Shown here: positions 25,744 through 34,996 of the stretch, in pieces
How the letters are laid out: every line of letters begins with the position of its first letter
How positions within the stretch are numbered: the first letter of the stretch is position 1
From: an uncultured Dorea sp.
Lineage (GTDB): Bacteria; Bacillota; Clostridia; Lachnospirales; Lachnospiraceae
Reading direction: 5' to 3'
DNA: 64,000 nt
Assembly: GCA_900543415.1 (NCBI GenBank)
Contig: UQRE01000004.1
Location: 1-64,000 of the forward strand
Program-made: the position numbers and the translations under genes
Notes under the pieces: model-generated
Database searches by the model: none
What the model was told of the DNA's origin: nothing
Seen by the model: the letters and a program-made list of their open reading frames with translations, nothing else

Positions 25744-26511
25744 ATGGAAGAAGATGTAAAGAAGAAGCTGCGTGATCTATTCGATGATATGCTGACGAAG
25801 GTTGGGGAATTCAAACGAAAAACCTATAGTGATGTTTTTGAAAAAGGTTACGAGATTTATAAAAGTCTTCCGGAGGAAATCGCCGGTTTATGCGAAGAGG
25901 CAGAAGAAGACAGACGTGAAGAACTGGTGGAAGAATTAGCTTTGGTAATTCCGGATTATGCATTGGGGAAAATAGGGGAACGATCGAAGAAAGAAAAAGA
26001 CCAGTTATATGTAGACTTTAATCTTAATATGGCTGTGTATGTGGTCCCGATTCTCAACTATTCAGGGAACGAATGGTGTGAAAAATTAGCGAAACGAATG
26101 GTGGAGTTATGGAATGAAAAGAAAGTTTCAAAGCTTACACTGTCATATTCCACCTATGATAATATAAAAAGTGGATTTAAGAGCAGATTATGCTATATTA
26201 CGACAGCGGTCTGCGAACACCTTGACAAATCGGATGATTGTTACGAACTTACGACACTTAGAGATTACAGAGACCACTATTTAATGCAGACAGAAGAAGG
26301 ACGGGGTATTGTAGAGGACTACTATGAGATCGCGCCGGGAATTGTGATGATGATCAATATGAGAAAGGATGCTGAAGCTGTTTACAGCAACCTGTATCAG
26401 AAATATTTGGTGCCGTGTATTGAAATGATCGAAGCTGGGGAAAATGAAGCGTGCCAGAATCTATATATGGATATGGTACATAATCTGCAAAAGGAATACT
26501 TATATTCATAG
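25744..26511 (+). CDS. CFI-box-like protein of unknown function
   Basis: A 255-residue soluble protein without an assigned function. The N-terminal 130 residues are charged and helical. From about residue 150 it reads LCYITTAVCEHL, then a helical run with LRDYRDHYL, GRGIVEDYYEIAPGIV. This is close to the CFI-box (CFITTAVC... RxFRDxYL...) found at the C-terminus of many bacterial proteins. It lies 21 bases after yebC and 12 before metY, so it is operon-embedded. No signal peptide or membrane helix is seen. Confidence 0.7.
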   Translation: MEEDVKKKLRDLFDDMLTKVGEFKRKTYSDVFEKGYEIYKSLPEEIAGLCEEAEEDRREELVEELALVIPDYALGKIGERSKKEKDQLYVDFNLNMAVYVVPILNYSGNEWCEKLAKRMVELWNEKKVSKLTLSYSTYDNIKSGFKSRLCYITTAVCEHLDKSDDCYELTTLRDYRDHYLMQTEEGRGIVEDYYEIAPGIVMMINMRKDAEAVYSNLYQKYLVPCIEMIEAGENEACQNLYMDMVHNLQKEYLYS

Positions 26512-26523
26512 GAGGACAACAAG

Positions 26524-27804
26524 ATGAGTGATTACAGAATTGAAACAAAATGTATTCAGTCCGGTTATGAGCCGGGAAACGGAGAACCTAGAGTGCTTCC
26601 GATCTACCAGAGCACGACATTTAAGTATAGTTCCAGTGAACAGATGGGACGTCTGTTTGACTTGGAAGAATCCGGCTATTTTTATACCAGATTGCAAAAT
26701 CCAACGAACGATGCAGTAGCAGCAAAGATCTGCGATCTGGAAGGCGGAGTGGTTGCTATGCTGACATCTTCCGGTCAGGCTGCAAACTTTTATGCGATTA
26801 TGAATATTTGCGAAGCAGGAGATCACATTGTATGCGCATCTGCTGTTTACGGAGGTACATATAATCTGTATGCACACACTATTCGTAAAATGGGTGTGGA
26901 GGCAACCTTCGTTGATCCGGACTGCAGTGAGGAAGAATTGAATGCAGCATTTCAGGAGAATACGAAAGCAGTATTCGGTGAATCTATTGCTAACCCGGCA
27001 TTAGTTGTTCTTGATTTTGAAAAGTTTGCCAAGGCAGCACATGCTCACGGTGTTCCATTTATCGTAGATAATACGTTTTCTACACCGATCAACTGCCGTC
27101 CATTTGAGTGGGGAGCTGATATTGTAACTCATTCTACAACAAAATACATGGATGGTCATGCTTCCTGTGTGGGCGGAGCAATTGTAGACAGCGGTAATTT
27201 TGACTGGGCAGCATATGCAGACAAATTCCCGGGACTTACTACGCCGGACGAGACTTATCACGGAGTCATTTATACAGAAAGATTCGGAAAGGGTGCTTAT
27301 ATCACAAAAGCGACAGCGCAGCTTATGAGAGACCTTGGCTCTATCCAGTCTCCTCAGAATGCGTTCTTGTTGAATCTCGGACTTGAGACTTTACATCTTC
27401 GTATGGCAAGACACTGTGAAAATGCAGTAAATGCGGCAAAATATTTGAAAGACCATGAAAAAGTGGCATGGGTATCCTGTCCGTCACTTCCCGGAGATAA
27501 ATATTACGATCTTGCAAGCAAGTATATGCCAAACGGAACCTGCGGTGTAATCACCTTTGGTCTTAAAGGTGGAAGAGAAGCAGCTGTTCGCATGATGGAC
27601 AGCCTGAAGATGATCGCGATTGTCACACACGTGGCTGATGCGAGAAGCTGTGTGCTTCATCCGGCAAGCCATACCCACCGTCAGATGAACGATCAGGAAT
27701 TAATGGAAGCAGGCGTACAGCCGGATCTGATCCGTTTCAGTGTAGGAATTGAAAATATTGAAGATATCATTTCAGATCTTGAACAGGCGTTAGAGCAGGT
27801 ATAA
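26524..27804 (+). CDS. metY: O-acetylhomoserine sulfhydrylase
   Basis: A PLP enzyme of the Cys/Met metabolism family that makes homocysteine from O-acetylhomoserine and sulfide. The 426 residues match MetY rather than the shorter (about 380) MetB/MetC. The PLP lysine lies in THSTTKYMDGHASCVGG, and MLTSSGQAANFYAI and the C-terminal HPASHTHRQMNDQEL are MetY features. GGAGGA precedes ATG 26524. The gap to the CFI-box gene is 12 bases and no riboswitch space exists upstream. A strong terminator follows. Confidence 0.92.
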   Translation: MSDYRIETKCIQSGYEPGNGEPRVLPIYQSTTFKYSSSEQMGRLFDLEESGYFYTRLQNPTNDAVAAKICDLEGGVVAMLTSSGQAANFYAIMNICEAGDHIVCASAVYGGTYNLYAHTIRKMGVEATFVDPDCSEEELNAAFQENTKAVFGESIANPALVVLDFEKFAKAAHAHGVPFIVDNTFSTPINCRPFEWGADIVTHSTTKYMDGHASCVGGAIVDSGNFDWAAYADKFPGLTTPDETYHGVIYTERFGKGAYITKATAQLMRDLGSIQSPQNAFLLNLGLETLHLRMARHCENAVNAAKYLKDHEKVAWVSCPSLPGDKYYDLASKYMPNGTCGVITFGLKGGREAAVRMMDSLKMIAIVTHVADARSCVLHPASHTHRQMNDQELMEAGVQPDLIRFSVGIENIEDIISDLEQALEQV

Positions 27805-27812
27805 AATCATCT

Positions 27813-27854
27813 AAACACCTCCATACTAAGAAAAAAGTATGGAGGTGTTTTTTT
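27813..27854 (+). terminator. terminator after metY, containing the next gene's ribosome site
   Basis: Perfect 15-base arms AAACACCTCCATACT (27813-27827) and AGTATGGAGGTGTTT (27836-27850) with an A-rich loop and a T-run. The 3' arm contains GGAGGTG (27841-27847), which is also the Shine-Dalgarno of the gene starting at 27857. Termination and translation initiation are therefore tied to the same bases. Confidence 0.85.
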
Positions 27855-27856
27855 GT

Positions 27857-28555
27857 ATGGGAAAGGAAGAAAAGGAAGAGCGCTCAGAAGCGGAAATCCG
27901 GGAAACAGGAAGTGTAAGTCTCGATGAGAACAGGAAAAATCATCGGATTAAATTACTTACGATTATTGGAGAAATTGAGGGGCATGAAGCAGTGTCCGGC
28001 AATACAAAAGCAACGAAATATGAACATCTTCTTCCGATGCTTGCAGAAATTGAGGACAGTGAAGAGGTGGATGGATTGCTGATTTTATTAAATACACTGG
28101 GCGGAGATGTTGAAGCAGGTCTTTCTATCGCCGAGATGATCGCATCAATCAGCAAACCAACGGTATCTCTTGTCCTGGGAGGAAGTCATTCTATCGGAGG
28201 TCCGCTTGCGGTATCGGCAAAGTATTCTTTTATTGTACCAAGCGGAACGATGGTGATTCATCCGGTGCGGACCAACGGGATGTTCATCGGTGTGGAACAG
28301 AGCCTTCGGAATATGATCAGAACGCAGGATAGAATTACGAGATTTCTGGCAGAGCATTCACATATCTCTAAAGAGCGAATCGAAGAACTTATGCTTAACC
28401 CAACAGAACTTGTCAAAGATGTAGGGACACTGTTGGAAGGAAGAGAAGCGGTGGAGGAAGGACTGATAGATGCAGTAGGAGGCATGAAGGATGCTCTTGG
28501 CAAATTGCACGCAATGATCGAAGAAGAGGAGAAGAAAAAGGGCAAAATTATGTAA
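27857..28555 (+). CDS. tepA: ClpP-like serine protease, TepA family
   Basis: A 232-residue cytoplasmic ClpP-fold protein. It shows the serine region LGGSHSIGGPLAVSAKYSFIVPSGTMVIHPVRTNG with a candidate catalytic serine (HSIG) and histidine (VIHP), and LLNTLGGDVEAGLSIAEMI upstream. Bacillus TepA (YmfB) has the same size and also lies next to spoIIIE, as here. TepA was linked to secretion efficiency and, in some reports, spore protein turnover. ATG 27857 was chosen; its ribosome site is inside the upstream terminator. No promoter is obvious. Confidence 0.85.
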   Translation: MGKEEKEERSEAEIRETGSVSLDENRKNHRIKLLTIIGEIEGHEAVSGNTKATKYEHLLPMLAEIEDSEEVDGLLILLNTLGGDVEAGLSIAEMIASISKPTVSLVLGGSHSIGGPLAVSAKYSFIVPSGTMVIHPVRTNGMFIGVEQSLRNMIRTQDRITRFLAEHSHISKERIEELMLNPTELVKDVGTLLEGREAVEEGLIDAVGGMKDALGKLHAMIEEEEKKKGKIM

Positions 28556-28578
28556 TGACAGTCTATTTTAAAAATGCT

Positions 28579-28594
28579 ATACTATTAATAGTAT
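28579..28594 (+). promoter_or_regulatory. 16-base perfect palindrome overlapping a -10-like box before the FtsK gene
   Basis: ATACTATTAATAGTAT is its own reverse complement and overlaps TATACT (28578-28583). It lies 26 bases before the FtsK/SpoIIIE start. It may be an operator or simply an AT-rich coincidence. Confidence 0.4.
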
Positions 28595-28619
28595 TGCCAA
28601 TAATAAGGGGGAAAAGTTA

Positions 28620-31001
28620 ATGGCTGCAAAGTCAAAGAAAAAGAGTAGCAGGAAACCGACGAAAAAGAAGAAGACAGAACAGAGTTTTTTGCAGGATGAG
28701 GTGATCATTTGGCTGACACTTGCAGTCAGTCTTTTGCTGATACTCAGTAACTTTGGACTGGGGGGATGGATCGGCGATGAAGTATCTTATTTTTTTAGTG
28801 GAATTTTCGGTCTGATCACTTATATTATTCCATTTGCTTTGTTTGGTATAGCGGCATTTCTTGTATCGAACAAAGGAAATGTGTCAGCTTATATAAAAGT
28901 AGCGGCAGGAATCGTTTTTCTGATTCTTGCCTGTACCTTTTTAGAACTTGTGGATCATAAAGGCGGAAGTCTGGGGAAGAGTATTGCAAAAATATTAACG
29001 CCTACGATCGGGACAGCGGGTACATATGTAGTGATTATTATTTTTATGATCATTTGCTGTGTGATTATCACAGGAAAATCATTGCTTCAGGGCGTGAAAA
29101 CACAGAGCGGAAAAGCTTATGACAAAGCAAAAGAGGACAATGCAAGACGTCGGAAGGAAGCAGAACTTCGAAGAAAAGAAAGAGAACAGGAGAAAAAGAA
29201 AACTACCGGGAATTTTGAAAAAGAGAAGAAAAAGAGAACAGATAAACATGCCGTGGGAGTCTCTTTTGCCACTACTTTGACAGGAAAATCTCCGGATATG
29301 AAAGAAATTGCACCGGAACCGGCCAAAGAACCTGTACCGGAACCGGAAGAAAGCCCATCATTTGTGATTAACCGTACAGAACCGGAGCCGGATATTGAAG
29401 AAGCAGAACCATTTGCGGAAGAACCGTACGAGCCGGTCAGGGAATCAAAAAAGAAGTCGGGAGCTATGGCGGCTGCAGAGATGGAGCGTGTGGCGGCTGC
29501 AGTTGCTGCGGATGAAGCAAAACCGAAAAAAGCATATCATTTTCCACCGATGAACCTTCTGAAGCGTGGAAATAAAACGTCCGGTGAATCCGATGCACAT
29601 TTGCGTGAAACAGCTATGAAGCTTCAGCAGATTCTGCAAAATTTTGGTGTGAGCGTTACGGTTACCAATGTAAGCTGCGGACCCGCAGTTACAAGATATG
29701 AGCTTCAGCCGGAGATGGGTGTCAAAGTCAGTAAGATCGTAGGACTTACGGATGACATCAAATTAAATCTGGCGGCGGCTGATATCCGTATTGAGGCGCC
29801 GATTCCCGGGAAAGCAGCAGTTGGTATCGAGGTTCCGAACAAGGAAAACTCAGCGGTTATGCTTCGCGATCTTTTGGAGACTGCGGAATTTAAAAACAGT
29901 CAGTCGAAGATATCCTTTGCAGCCGGCAAAGATATTGCCGGTAAGGTCGTAGTGGCAGATATTGCGAAAATGCCGCATCTTCTCATTGCAGGTGCGACGG
30001 GGTCCGGTAAATCGGTCTGCATTAACACGCTGATCATGAGTATCCTGTATAAGGCTTCACCCGAGGAAGTAAAACTTATTATGATCGACCCGAAGGTCGT
30101 GGAATTAAGTGTGTACAATGGAATTCCTCACTTGATGATTCCGGTAGTGACAGATCCGAAGAAAGCGGCGGGCGCTCTGAACTGGGCGGTTGCGGAAATG
30201 ATGCGGAGATATCAGGCATTTGCAGAGCAAAATGTAAGAGATATGAAGGGCTATAATGAAAAAGCTGCATCCTCTCCTGCGATTGATGGAGAAGAGTTAA
30301 AGATGATGCCTCAGATTGTGATCATCGTTGACGAGCTTGCCGACCTTATGATGGTCGCTCCCGGAGATGTGGAAGAAGCAATCTGTAGATTGGCACAGCT
30401 TGCAAGAGCAGCAGGAATTCATCTTGTAGTGGCAACCCAGCGTCCATCGGTCAATGTCATCACAGGACTTATTAAAGCAAATATGCCGTCACGTATTGCA
30501 TTTTCAGTATCTTCCGGTGTGGATTCCAGAACGATCATTGATATGAACGGAGCAGAGAAGCTGCTTGGAAAAGGAGATATGCTGTTTTATCCATCCGGAT
30601 ATCAAAAACCAGCTCGTGTGCAAGGTGCGTTTGTCACAGATAAAGAAGTACAGAGTGTGGTAGAATATCTGAAAAATCATAATGGTGATGCGGATTATGA
30701 TAATGAGATCGTACAGCATGTAAATACCAGTGAGATCGGAACCGGACAAGGTCTGGGTGCCGGCAGTGAAGAGAATGAACGCGACATGTATTTTACAGAA
30801 GCAGGTCGCCTCATTATAGATAAGGACAAGGCTTCCATTGGAATGCTGCAGCGGACCTTTAAGATTGGATTTAACCGCGCGGCAAGAATTATGGATCAAC
30901 TCTGCGAGGCAGGAGTGGTTGGCGGAGAAGAAGGCACAAAGCCAAGAAAAGTGCTGATGTCAAAGGAAGAATTTGAACAGTACATGGGTGAAAATTCATA
31001 A
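28620..31001 (+). CDS. DNA translocase FtsK/SpoIIIE
   Basis: A membrane-anchored DNA pump that clears or moves chromosome through the division or sporulation septum. In 793 residues it has about four membrane helices (about 25-165), a charged linker rich in Pro-Glu (about 220-290), then the motor with Walker A GATGSGKS (about 457-464) and Walker B VDELADLM. A C-terminal winged-helix gamma domain (AGRLIIDKDKASIGMLQRTFKIGFNRAARIMDQLCEAGVV) reads the orientation sequences. It follows tepA as in Bacillus. Whether it acts as FtsK or SpoIIIE depends on sporulation and is not decidable here. Confidence 0.95.
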   Translation: MAAKSKKKSSRKPTKKKKTEQSFLQDEVIIWLTLAVSLLLILSNFGLGGWIGDEVSYFFSGIFGLITYIIPFALFGIAAFLVSNKGNVSAYIKVAAGIVFLILACTFLELVDHKGGSLGKSIAKILTPTIGTAGTYVVIIIFMIICCVIITGKSLLQGVKTQSGKAYDKAKEDNARRRKEAELRRKEREQEKKKTTGNFEKEKKKRTDKHAVGVSFATTLTGKSPDMKEIAPEPAKEPVPEPEESPSFVINRTEPEPDIEEAEPFAEEPYEPVRESKKKSGAMAAAEMERVAAAVAADEAKPKKAYHFPPMNLLKRGNKTSGESDAHLRETAMKLQQILQNFGVSVTVTNVSCGPAVTRYELQPEMGVKVSKIVGLTDDIKLNLAAADIRIEAPIPGKAAVGIEVPNKENSAVMLRDLLETAEFKNSQSKISFAAGKDIAGKVVVADIAKMPHLLIAGATGSGKSVCINTLIMSILYKASPEEVKLIMIDPKVVELSVYNGIPHLMIPVVTDPKKAAGALNWAVAEMMRRYQAFAEQNVRDMKGYNEKAASSPAIDGEELKMMPQIVIIVDELADLMMVAPGDVEEAICRLAQLARAAGIHLVVATQRPSVNVITGLIKANMPSRIAFSVSSGVDSRTIIDMNGAEKLLGKGDMLFYPSGYQKPARVQGAFVTDKEVQSVVEYLKNHNGDADYDNEIVQHVNTSEIGTGQGLGAGSEENERDMYFTEAGRLIIDKDKASIGMLQRTFKIGFNRAARIMDQLCEAGVVGGEEGTKPRKVLMSKEEFEQYMGENS

Positions 31002-31049
31002 ATGTAAAATGGAAGCAAAAAAACACAGAAAAAGAAAGGATGAAGGGCA

Positions 31050-32720
31050 ATGAAAACAGATATCCAGATTGCACAGGAAGCAAAAATGTCACATATCCGA
31101 GAGGTGGCACAGACATTGGGGATTCAAGAGGATGAGTTGGAGCTTTATGGAAAATATAAAGCAAAACTTTCTGACGAGGTATGGAACAATGTAAAGGACA
31201 GACCGGATGGAAAACTTGTTCTCGTTACTGCGATCAATCCGACACCGGCAGGAGAAGGAAAGACAACAACTACCGTCGGACTTGGACAGGCTATGGCAAA
31301 ATTAAATAAAAAGGCAGTGATTGCGTTAAGAGAGCCTTCTCTTGGCCCATGCTTTGGAATTAAAGGCGGTGCAGCAGGAGGCGGCTATGCACAGGTTGTT
31401 CCGATGGAAGATCTCAATCTTCATTTTACCGGAGATTTCCATGCGATCACTTCTGCAAACAATTTGCTTGCAGCAATGCTGGATAATCACATTCAACAGG
31501 GAAATGCTCTTCAGATTGATCCGAGACAGGTTGTGTGGAAACGCTGTCTGGATATGAATGACCGCTGCCTTCGTAACGTAGTGGTGGGACTTGGAAATAA
31601 AATGGACGGAATGGTGAGAGAAGATCATTTTGTAATTACGGTTGCTTCAGAGATTATGGCAATTCTTTGTCTTGCAGACGATATCGACGATCTGAAAAAG
31701 AGACTTGGAAGAATTATTGTAGCATATAATTTTGCGGGAGAGCCGGTCACAGCCGATGATCTTCAGGCGACAGGTGCAATGACAGCTCTTTTGAAAGATG
31801 CGATCAAACCAAATCTCATTCAGACATTAGAACATACTCCGGCGCTTGTACATGGTGGTCCATTTGCCAATATTGCACATGGATGTAACAGTGTACGCGC
31901 AACAAAGATGGCTCTGAAGATGAGTGATATCACGATTACAGAGGCAGGCTTCGGAGCGGATCTCGGTGCTGAGAAATTCTTCGATATTAAATGCCGCAAA
32001 GCCGGACTTAAACCGGATGCTGTAGTTTTAGTTGCAACTGTGCGTGCATTGAAGTATAATGGTGGGGTTGCCAAGAGCGACCTTGCAGAAGAAAATCTGG
32101 AAGCATTGAAAAAAGGAATTGTAAATTTAGAGAAACATATTGAAAATATTCAGAAATACGACGTACCGGTGATCGTTACTTTGAACTCTTTTATTACCGA
32201 TACCGAGGCGGAAAATACATTTATTCGGGAGTTCTGTGAAGAGAGAGGATGTGAGTTCGCTCTTTCAGAAGTATGGGAAAAAGGTGGCGAGGGTGGAATC
32301 GCTCTTGCTGAAAAGGTTCTGGACACATTGGAAAATAAAGAAAGCCATTTCCATACACTCTATGAAGATGAACTTTCATTGAAAGAAAAGATTGAAAAAA
32401 TTGCAACAGAGATCTATGGAGCCAAAGGTGTTGTCTATGAACCTGCAGCTTCAAAACAGCTTGCGAAGATTGAAGATATGGGATTTGGAGATCTTCCGAT
32501 CTGTATGGCAAAAAATCAATACTCTTTATCTGATGATGCGAAGAAGCTTGGACGACCGGAGAATTTTGATATTCATATCCGTGAAGTATATGTAAGTGCG
32601 GGAGCAGGATTTGTGGTAGCACTGACAGGTGCGATCATGACCATGCCGGGACTTCCGAAAGTACCGGCTGCGAACGGCATTGACGTATCTGAGGATGGAA
32701 TGATTACCGGATTATTCTAA
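31050..32720 (+). CDS. fhs: formate-tetrahydrofolate ligase
   Basis: Makes 10-formyl-THF from formate, THF and ATP, in one-carbon metabolism or the methyl branch of the Wood-Ljungdahl pathway. The 556 residues match the family. The P-loop is TPAGEGKTTTTVGLGQA near residue 65, and LREPSLGPCFGIKGGAAGGGYAQV follows. The C-terminal PKVPAANGIDVSEDG is normal. The other acetogenesis genes are not in the window, so acetogenesis should not be inferred from it. ATG 31050 has AAGGATGAAGG upstream. Confidence 0.96.
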   Translation: MKTDIQIAQEAKMSHIREVAQTLGIQEDELELYGKYKAKLSDEVWNNVKDRPDGKLVLVTAINPTPAGEGKTTTTVGLGQAMAKLNKKAVIALREPSLGPCFGIKGGAAGGGYAQVVPMEDLNLHFTGDFHAITSANNLLAAMLDNHIQQGNALQIDPRQVVWKRCLDMNDRCLRNVVVGLGNKMDGMVREDHFVITVASEIMAILCLADDIDDLKKRLGRIIVAYNFAGEPVTADDLQATGAMTALLKDAIKPNLIQTLEHTPALVHGGPFANIAHGCNSVRATKMALKMSDITITEAGFGADLGAEKFFDIKCRKAGLKPDAVVLVATVRALKYNGGVAKSDLAEENLEALKKGIVNLEKHIENIQKYDVPVIVTLNSFITDTEAENTFIREFCEERGCEFALSEVWEKGGEGGIALAEKVLDTLENKESHFHTLYEDELSLKEKIEKIATEIYGAKGVVYEPAASKQLAKIEDMGFGDLPICMAKNQYSLSDDAKKLGRPENFDIHIREVYVSAGAGFVVALTGAIMTMPGLPKVPAANGIDVSEDGMITGLF

Positions 32721-32749
32721 TTGATTCTAACAGGAGGTTATAAGAAGCA

Positions 32750-34024
32750 ATGAAGTGTAGATATTGCAGAAAGGAAATACCGGAAGGTGCATTATATTGT
32801 AAAGCATGCGGCAGGGAAGTATTTATTGTTCCTGAATACAATCCGTTGGACGATATGCTCACGGAGCAGATCAGAGATTCCATTGACGGAACAGGACGAG
32901 AGGAGGATTACCTTGTCTATGATGATGCGTCTTTTCAGACGCGCGCAACATCTGCACGCAGAAATACCGGACGGACAGTGAGAACTGGCAGTACCGGAAG
33001 GATGGAGAATACCGGACGTACAAGAAACACAGGGCGGATGAAAAATACCGGACGGACGGCTCCACTTACAAAGGAGCAAAAGAGACGTCAGGCAGAGAAG
33101 AGAAAGCAGAAACGCCGTAAGAAAAGAAGAAAGGTTCTGTTGATCATGGCGCTGATTCTTGCTGTGATCGTAGGAATCAGCATTGTTCTCTATCAAAATT
33201 CTTATACCGGAATTGTGGCGAAAGGAAATAAAGCTCTTACATCTAAAGAGTACGGAGCAGCACAGGAATCTTTTGAAAAGGCTCTGTCAAAAAATGACGA
33301 GAAACCGGATGCATATGTAGGGTTGTCCAAAGTATACATCGGTCAAAATGATTTAGATGCGGCAGAGCAGGTATTTACGGATGCGATTGAAAAACATAGT
33401 AAGAATACCGAGCTTTATGAAGCATGTATTCAATTCTATTTGGATACAAAGCAGGCGATTAAAATACCAGAGCTTATGGATGAGGCATCGGACAGTGTGG
33501 CAGAAGCGTTAAATGGATATATCATCGACAAGCCGGAATATAGTCTGGATGATGAGGAAACCTATGATGATGTTCAGCAGCTGACGCTTAGTACAACGGG
33601 AAAAACAATTTATTATACTACGGACGGTTCCGATCCAACCTTCCAGAGCATAAAATACACAAAGCCGATTCAGCTTGACGAGGGCGAGACAACGATCAAG
33701 GCAATTTCTGTTGATAAGCGCGGAGTGCCAAGTCAATATGAAGAGAAAACTTATGTTATCGAGCTTCCGATCGAAGAAGCGCCGGCCGTTTCCCCTTCTA
33801 CCGGACAGTATGAATCTGAAATGACGATCGAAGTAAAAGTTCCGGAAGGGTACGATGCCTATTATACGTTGGACGGAGAAAATCCGACAACAGCATCTAC
33901 AAAGTATACCGGTCCCATTGATATGCCAAAAGGAAACACTCTTTTTAAAGCAGTTCTTGTGTCCGCTGACGGAAGATTAAGCGGGGTAACCACCAGAAAC
34001 TATAGTTTAGAACTTAGTGAATAA
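32750..34024 (+). CDS. zinc-ribbon/TPR membrane protein with two chitobiase C-terminal-like domains
   Basis: Function unknown. In 424 residues: a zinc ribbon (C3, C6, C17, C20), a low-complexity NTGR repeat (about 71-103), and a very basic stretch (about 110-128). One membrane helix follows (about 129-147), then TPR-like repeats (about 155-235). Two CHB_HEX_C_1-type domains, each with YYTTDGSDPT or YYTLDGENPT and a KAISVDKRG or KAVLVSADG strand, complete it (about 250-335 and 345-422). The TPR and beta domains are probably outside the cell and the zinc ribbon inside. It lies 30 bases after fhs. Confidence 0.75.
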   Translation: MKCRYCRKEIPEGALYCKACGREVFIVPEYNPLDDMLTEQIRDSIDGTGREEDYLVYDDASFQTRATSARRNTGRTVRTGSTGRMENTGRTRNTGRMKNTGRTAPLTKEQKRRQAEKRKQKRRKKRRKVLLIMALILAVIVGISIVLYQNSYTGIVAKGNKALTSKEYGAAQESFEKALSKNDEKPDAYVGLSKVYIGQNDLDAAEQVFTDAIEKHSKNTELYEACIQFYLDTKQAIKIPELMDEASDSVAEALNGYIIDKPEYSLDDEETYDDVQQLTLSTTGKTIYYTTDGSDPTFQSIKYTKPIQLDEGETTIKAISVDKRGVPSQYEEKTYVIELPIEEAPAVSPSTGQYESEMTIEVKVPEGYDAYYTLDGENPTTASTKYTGPIDMPKGNTLFKAVLVSADGRLSGVTTRNYSLELSE

Positions 34025-34047
34025 GCATAAAAACAGCGATCTGTTAC

Positions 34048-34076
34048 TTGAAATTTTGTGATAAATACATTATGAT
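34048..34076 (+). promoter_or_regulatory. promoter of the NfnAB pair
   Basis: TTGAAA (34048-34053), a 17-base spacer and TATGAT (34071-34076), 33 bases before the start codon at 34109. Confidence 0.65.
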
Positions 34077-34108
34077 TAAAAGAGCATGAATTATTAGGAG
34101 GAGACAAG

Positions 34109-34996
34109 ATGTACAAGATATTAAAAGCAGAAAAACTGGCTGCTAATATTTATCTTATGGATGTAGAAGCACCTCGTGTTGCAAGACATTGCGAGCCGGG
34201 GCAGTTTGTCATTGTCAAGATGGATGAAAAAGGCGAACGTATTCCACTTACCATTTGTGATTACGACAGAGAGGCAGGAATTGTAACTATCGTATTCCAG
34301 CCTGTTGGCGCGTCTACGACAAAGATGACGGAGTTAAAAGCAGGAGATTCTTTCCGTGACTTTACCGGTCCTCTTGGATGTGCGTCTGAATTTGTAGCAG
34401 AGGATTTAGAGACTTTAAAGAAGAAGAAATTCTTATTTGTAGCCGGGGGTGTTGGCGCTGCTCCGGTTTATCCACAGGTGAAGTGGTTAAAAGAGCATGG
34501 TATTGAGGCGGATGTTATTGTCGGTGCAAAGACAAAAGATCTCCTGATTCTCGAAAAGGAGATGGAGGAAGTATCCGGTAATTACTACCCATGTACAGAC
34601 GACGGCTCTTATGGTCACGCCGGCATGGTTACTACTATGGTAGACGAGTTGGTTGAAAAAGGAAATAAATATGACGTCTGTGTTGCAATCGGACCAATGA
34701 TCATGATGAAATTTACTTGTCTGACAACGAAGAAATATGACATTCCGACAATAGTCAGCATGAATCCGATCATGGTAGACGGAACAGGTATGTGTGGTGC
34801 CTGTCGTGTGATCGTTGGCGGAGAAGTAAAATTTGCCTGCGTAGACGGACCGGAATTCGACGGACATCTGGTAGATTTCGACAATGCAATGAAGAGACAG
34901 CAGATGTACAAGACACAGGAAGGCCGTGCAATGTTGAAATTACAGGAAGGCGACACCCATCACGGTGGATGTGGTCATTGCGGAGGTGACGAGTAA
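34109..34996 (+). CDS. NfnA-type FAD/NAD-binding ferredoxin reductase subunit
   Basis: A 295-residue protein of the dihydroorotate-dehydrogenase electron-transfer/SudB type. An N-terminal FAD-binding beta barrel has GQFVIVKMDEKGERIPLTICDYD. The NAD domain has FVAGGVGAAPVYPQVKWL, and the C-terminal iron-sulfur cysteines are in GTGMCGACRVIVGGEVKFACVDGP with a final CGHCGG. As its stop overlaps the next gene, a GltA-like flavoprotein, the pair matches NfnAB, the electron-bifurcating NADH-dependent ferredoxin:NADP oxidoreductase of Clostridium kluyveri and relatives. AGGAGG precedes ATG 34109. Confidence 0.88.
   Translation: MYKILKAEKLAANIYLMDVEAPRVARHCEPGQFVIVKMDEKGERIPLTICDYDREAGIVTIVFQPVGASTTKMTELKAGDSFRDFTGPLGCASEFVAEDLETLKKKKFLFVAGGVGAAPVYPQVKWLKEHGIEADVIVGAKTKDLLILEKEMEEVSGNYYPCTDDGSYGHAGMVTTMVDELVEKGNKYDVCVAIGPMIMMKFTCLTTKKYDIPTIVSMNPIMVDGTGMCGACRVIVGGEVKFACVDGPEFDGHLVDFDNAMKRQQMYKTQEGRAMLKLQEGDTHHGGCGHCGGDE

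Noticed and set aside
31050..32720. Acetogenesis cluster around fhs
   Set aside because: Neighbours are a TPR membrane protein and FtsK; no folD, metF, CO dehydrogenase or corrinoid genes, so only general one-carbon use is supported.
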